A stretch of 64,000 bases of DNA from positions 1-64,000 of the forward strand of contig JAUWYL010000002.1 in NCBI GenBank assembly GCA_030615855.1, in the 5' to 3' direction. Positions 61,001 to 64,000 of this stretch are shown one piece after another (the first letter of the stretch is position 1; each line of letters opens with the position of its first letter). The DNA comes from a bacterium (GTDB lineage: Bacteria > UBP18 > UBA7526). The notes under the pieces were generated by a model. That model was not told the origin of the DNA and ran no database searches. It saw nothing but the letters and a program-made list of their open reading frames with translations. Both the position numbers and the translations under genes were made by a program.

Positions 61001-61335
61001 TGTATCAGGAGTTTACAATTTTTGTATTCTAATAGTTTTAACAACCTCTTGGTGATTTTCCCCATAAAAGCGTGATGTTTAGGTTTATTTCTAACACTGA
61101 TCAATAAATCTATTTTTATATCATACGGTTTTAATAATGAGGTTATTATATCAACCATATTTCCTAGTCCACTGTTCTGGAGAAATACAAGGGGCTTCTT
61201 CCCTACCAAATAGGCACCCACAGCTAAAGCCATAGCCTCGTCTTCCCTTGTGCAGGGAATATAGTTCTCTATTTTGTCTGTGAAATCCTTTAATCTTGAA
61301 CCGGGCACTCCCACGATAAAATTATATTTTTTCAT
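60997..61335 (-). CDS. Phosphonopyruvate decarboxylase, N-terminal (Pyr) subunit
   Basis: 112 residues. GVPGSRLKDFTDKIE (about 9), CTREDEAMALAVGAYLVGKKPLVFLQNSGLGNM (about 28-60; the Glu of REDEA activates TPP) and KPKHHAFMGKITKRLLKLL (about 83-101). These match the Pyr domain of Ppd. The active site would form between this subunit and the one at 60524, so a heteromer is expected. Overlaps both neighbours by four bases (ATGA), implying a fixed ratio. Confidence 0.88.
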   Translation of the reverse strand: MKKYNFIVGVPGSRLKDFTDKIENYIPCTREDEAMALAVGAYLVGKKPLVFLQNSGLGNMVDIITSLLKPYDIKIDLLISVRNKPKHHAFMGKITKRLLKLLEYKNCKLLIQ

Positions 61336-62612
61336 CTTGTTCCATACCTCCGGTCAATCTCTTCCACTTCTCTAATTGGCGTTAAGTCTCTCATATCATC
61401 CAAAGTAGCAGATAATTCTTTCTCTACAGGGTAGACAGAATCGTGTTTTTTTATAATTTTCAAGCTTTCTCTTATTGCTTTGATTTTAACCCTTTCTGTC
61501 TGGTTAGCCAGAACTATCACCGAGAATCCCGCATTAAATAATTGTTTATTTGTAAGTTGGGGAAATTTAGTGGGAACTATAACTAATGGAATCTTTGATT
61601 TCCAATACTTGGGTATTTCCAAAGCCTCTTTACCAGTCGATTCCCTACTATGGGTTAACACCATATCTGCCCCGGACTTAACATAATGCTCTGCTCTTTT
61701 AATAGCCTCAGCCATTCCATAACCTCTTATCAACGCTTCTGTTCTTGCTACTATTACAAAGTCCTTCGTTTTTTGGGCATCTTTTCCAACTCTAATTTTT
61801 GCCCCATGTTCTTCCATAGACAACAATGGTATTTTCCCGCCCCACAGTGAATTTATTTTGGGAAAAATATTATCTTCCACACAAATCCCCGAGCATCCTA
61901 TTTTTTCAAATTCTTTTACGGTTCTTATGAAATTATGAAGCCCTCCATATCCATTGTCCACGTCTACCAAAACCGGAAGGCTGGTAGCGTCAACAATTGT
62001 CTTGGCTGCGTTTAACATTTCAGTCATAGTGATACATCCATTATCCGCCAAGCCCAATCTTGCCGATGCTTCAAATCCGGAAACCCAGATTCCATCAAAT
62101 TCTGCTTCTTCTATCAACTTAGCAGTTATCGCATCACCGGCCGAAACTATCACCAGCTTTTTCTTCTTTTCTAATAAGTAGTTAAGTCTTTTTGTTCTTC
62201 TTATTTCCTGTAGCAGTTTTGTAGTTGTAATATATGGATAACATTCAACCTGTACAACTCTACATAATTTCTGTTCTTCTGCTTTTTTATATAAAGGTGG
62301 AAGCCAGTCATCTCCATGAACAGCTATTGATACTTTATATTTCTTCAGATTATCAAACATTGTTGGCTCTCTTAAATCCATGCAGTCTTCCACGACTTTA
62401 TCAACTTCCCTTATAGACTCTATTATCTTTTTTCTGTCTTCAAAAGGTATGAGTGGTTCTCTTTTGTATCTTTTGATGACATCATCTGGATGTAAACCAA
62501 TAATCAAGAAATCCCCTAATTTCTTCGCCTTTTTTATAAGTTCTAAGTGGCCGCGATGAAATAAATCACCGCCCATAGTTGCATATACCACTTTTTTATT
62601 TTTCATTTTCAT
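61332..62612 (-). CDS. pepM: Cytidylyltransferase-PEP mutase fusion (Fom1-like)
   Basis: 426 residues. Residues 1-140 are a nucleotidyltransferase of the HxGH type (GDLFHRGHLELI at about 15-26, YITTTKLLQEI near 130), as in CTP:phosphoethanolamine and glycerol-3-P cytidylyltransferases. Residues about 150-426 are PEP mutase/isocitrate-lyase superfamily: VSAGDAITAKLIEEAEFDGIWVSGFE, LVDVDNGYGG (metal Asp pair) and CVEDNIFPKINS. The usual EDKxxxxxNS motif has Asn for Lys in position 3, but the catalytic Lys (of FPK) and Asn (of NS) are kept. Fom1 of fosfomycin pathways has this same fusion: the PepM part makes phosphonopyruvate, and the N-terminal part attaches CMP to hydroxyethylphosphonate. Confidence 0.9.
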   Translation of the reverse strand: MKMKNKKVVYATMGGDLFHRGHLELIKKAKKLGDFLIIGLHPDDVIKRYKREPLIPFEDRKKIIESIREVDKVVEDCMDLREPTMFDNLKKYKVSIAVHGDDWLPPLYKKAEEQKLCRVVQVECYPYITTTKLLQEIRRTKRLNYLLEKKKKLVIVSAGDAITAKLIEEAEFDGIWVSGFEASARLGLADNGCITMTEMLNAAKTIVDATSLPVLVDVDNGYGGLHNFIRTVKEFEKIGCSGICVEDNIFPKINSLWGGKIPLLSMEEHGAKIRVGKDAQKTKDFVIVARTEALIRGYGMAEAIKRAEHYVKSGADMVLTHSRESTGKEALEIPKYWKSKIPLVIVPTKFPQLTNKQLFNAGFSVIVLANQTERVKIKAIRESLKIIKKHDSVYPVEKELSATLDDMRDLTPIREVEEIDRRYGTR

Positions 62613-62620
62613 TTCCTCCT

Positions 62621-63745
62621 TTAGTTGACTTCTTCATTAGTTCTACCTCCAAAATCCTGAATTAGCAAAGCAGCAATATCTTTATTCTCACTTATTTGCG
62701 AAGCATTAAATCTACTCCCATAAGCAATGAGGGGAATCTTTTGTTCGTGGATTGAACCGTGGGATCTAATATTTACCTCTTCAAAATCCTTCCTTAATCT
62801 TCCAAAGACTGTATTCTTATCAGCTAAAACAAAAATATCTCCTATTCTTTGAGGAAACAAATTATATCTTTGGCTGGCCTCCTGTCGGGAAATCACTTCC
62901 TCTACGCCCTCAAGATGCAATAGGATGGCTATGGCTTGATCAAAATCGGACTTCTTCTCAAGATAGATATAAGCAGCACCCCCCATATTCTGATGATGGA
63001 TAATATAGCGGTCCTTAATAATAGGAATTACTTCACATTGAATTTCCTGATCTGCCAAAATTCTACCAAGATCCAATGCTTTCGTCTTATTAGACATTCC
63101 GTGATCTGCGGTAATAATAGTTTCTATATTAGAATCAATATTTACTATTTTGCCTATTAACCTATCGATTTCTTGTAGATAATACTCAGATTGTGCATCC
63201 CCGGGTTTAAACTTATGCATAACATAATCCGTAGTACTAAGATACATCAAATCAATGAATTTTTTAGATAGAAGCTCACAGGCGGCCTTCAAGAGCCATA
63301 GATCTGCTTCTATTGAATAGATCGAAGGAGGAGGTCCAATTTTATCAATAATCCACTTTAAAGGTCTTTCTACTGACATAGAGATACTTGTTCCTCTATT
63401 TAAAAGTATTCTTAATTTATCTTTTGAGGTCAGGAGAGCAGAACTTCTCCCCACCGCTTTCCCTTTTTCAAAAATAGTCTCAGTCAGAATATAGTCCGCT
63501 GATTCCATATAAGTCCCTTTACCAGTTTTGGGATTCAAAAAATAATTTGCCGTAATACCGTGGATTTTGGGATAGGTACCGGTCACCAATGAGACATTAT
63601 TTATATTGGTCACCGTAGGCACCATAGCCCGAATTTCTTTATAAAATCCTTCTTTTGCCAGGCGGTCCAGATTAGGAGTAGGGCTCTTCTCAATATACTC
63701 TGGACTACATCCATCCAGGCAGATAAAAAGTAACTTCTTATTCAC
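62621..63745 (-). CDS. PhnA-like phosphonoacetate hydrolase family (alkaline phosphatase superfamily)
   Basis: 374 residues from a GTG at 63745 (GGAGAGA ribosome-binding site). Metal Asp11 in FICLDGCSPEY, nucleophile Thr46 in PTVTNINNVSLVTGTYP, HGITANYFLNPKTGKG, LLTSKDKLRILL, later STTDYVMHKFKPGD, TADHGMSNK and RSHGSIHEQKIP for the remaining zinc ligands. This order and the TN.NN.S.VTG..P..HGI.(G/A)NYF stretch match PhnA, which splits phosphonoacetate to acetate and phosphate. A related phosphonate ester or diester activity cannot be excluded. Odd in a biosynthetic cluster: possible proof-reading, detoxification, or a transferase. Confidence 0.82.
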   Translation of the reverse strand: MNKKLLFICLDGCSPEYIEKSPTPNLDRLAKEGFYKEIRAMVPTVTNINNVSLVTGTYPKIHGITANYFLNPKTGKGTYMESADYILTETIFEKGKAVGRSSALLTSKDKLRILLNRGTSISMSVERPLKWIIDKIGPPPSIYSIEADLWLLKAACELLSKKFIDLMYLSTTDYVMHKFKPGDAQSEYYLQEIDRLIGKIVNIDSNIETIITADHGMSNKTKALDLGRILADQEIQCEVIPIIKDRYIIHHQNMGGAAYIYLEKKSDFDQAIAILLHLEGVEEVISRQEASQRYNLFPQRIGDIFVLADKNTVFGRLRKDFEEVNIRSHGSIHEQKIPLIAYGSRFNASQISENKDIAALLIQDFGGRTNEEVN

Positions 63746-63834
63746 TCTCTCCAGTTTCTCCTAAAATTAGTTATGCCATCCGCTATGGGATGCATACGTA
63801 GCGCCCTTCCCGCAGCAACAATTATTGCCTTCAT
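63742..63834 (-). pseudogene. Remnant of a nucleotidyltransferase (30 residues)
   Basis: MKAIIVAAGRALRMHPIADG is the start of NTP/sugar-nucleotidyltransferases (MKAI.LAAG.G.R..P.), but the frame ends after 30 residues with ITNFRRNWRE. The GTGA at the end overlaps the PhnA-like GTG start, as a natural gene end would. It looks like both ends of a gene joined by an internal deletion. Transferases of this kind (LicC/PntC-like) are common beside pepM. Confidence 0.5.
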
Positions 63835-63942
63835 CTATCCTCCTCTTTGTGGTAATTTGGCAGACAAAGCATTATGGGCGCCAACAAGAATAATTGGTTC
63901 TCTTCTTTTAAGTAATCTGCGGAATGCAGCTGCCTTAGTCAT
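63835..63942 (-). pseudogene. Remnant of a second pepM (35 residues)
   Basis: RRLLKRREPIILVGAHNALS then AKLPQRGG and a stop. The AHN.LSAKL is the N-terminal signature of canonical, unfused PEP mutase. The ATG follows GAGGGAGA and the TAG touches the next ATG. The body of the mutase is missing, so this is an internally deleted copy, not a functional one. Confidence 0.55.
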
Positions 63943-63971
63943 TTCATTCTCCCTCATTCTTTAAGGTTTGC

Positions 63972-64000
63972 TTACTTCTGAGCGGCTACTAAAATCATGG
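63972..64000 (-). other. Possible 3' end of an upstream gene
   Basis: The minus strand reads MILVAAQK then TAA at 63972-63974, a plausible C-terminus of a methyltransferase or other enzyme whose body lies beyond the window. Only eight codons are seen. Confidence 0.2.

Noticed and set aside
63773-63964. 63-residue plus-strand frame
   Set aside because: It is antisense to the pepM and nucleotidyltransferase remnants and has no ribosome-binding site or recognisable domain.

Overview
This window looks like part of a chromosome from an uncultivated, rod- or ovoid-type bacterium with meso-diaminopimelate peptidoglycan. The dcw genes, the MurE DNPR motif, lipobox lipoproteins and a standard sigma-70/CIRCE regulatory vocabulary support this. 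The style (long gene-dense operons on one strand, spacers packed with short repeats, four-helix-bundle and GIY-YIG cassettes) resembles candidate-phylum genomes such as Omnitrophota or Aerophobota. That placement is an impression, not a demonstrated classification. Every recognisable gene is on the minus strand except one tiny Lys/Arg-rich peptide gene at 27989-28099, so transcription runs from high to low coordinates.

Region 1 (1-25.2 kb) is conserved housekeeping. It holds mraZ-rsmH-ftsL-ftsI-murE-murF (murF is cut by the window start), rnpB, a DUF433-RNase HI fusion, a zinc-ribbon coiled-coil protein, tRNA-Val and tRNA-Ile2, rpoD, dnaG, a NIF3-family gene, cvpA, yqeY-rpsU, a HIT gene, mtaB, rsmE, the heat-shock genes dnaJ-dnaK-grpE-hrcA behind a CIRCE element, and lepA. 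Clear promoters precede mraZ (with a three-copy MraZ box), rnpB and hrcA.

Region 2 (25.3-33.6 kb) reads as a compatible-solute or glycoside module: a GT4 glycosyltransferase, a GpgP-like phosphatase, a clear glucosyl-3-phosphoglycerate synthase (GpgS), a second GT-A enzyme, phosphoglucomutase/phosphomannomutase and mannose-1-phosphate guanylyltransferase. (Mannosyl)glucosylglycerate is the likely product. Region 3 (33.6-46.4 kb) is envelope related: a small SMR-like transporter, two DUF3108-type lipoproteins, two DUF3352-like membrane-anchored proteins, and large multi-membrane proteins up to 1430 residues.

Region 4 (46.4-64 kb) is a tightly packed, visibly more AT-rich surface-polymer or lipid locus. 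It has glycosyltransferases, AsnB, two B12-binding radical SAM enzymes, two methyltransferases, a flippase-like protein and a CDP-alcohol phosphatidyltransferase. At its upstream end is a phosphonate module: a cytidylyltransferase-PEP mutase fusion (the Fom1 architecture of fosfomycin biosynthesis), a phosphonopyruvate decarboxylase split into two genes, an iron-type alcohol dehydrogenase that fits phosphonoacetaldehyde reduction, and a PhnA-like phosphonoacetate hydrolase. The inferred product is CMP-2-hydroxyethylphosphonate, which could be passed to a lipid or glycan. Two mini-genes at 63742-63942 look like the two ends of a second pepM and of a nucleotidyltransferase after internal deletions.

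The most unusual genome-scale signal is the spacers of regions 1-3. Nearly all consist of short-period (mostly 7-nt) degenerate arrays in many sequence families, commonly as two arms in inverted orientation around a palindrome. The same arrays lie in frame inside at least five protein genes and inside rnpB. They are absent from region 4, which suggests that region was acquired later or is under different constraints.
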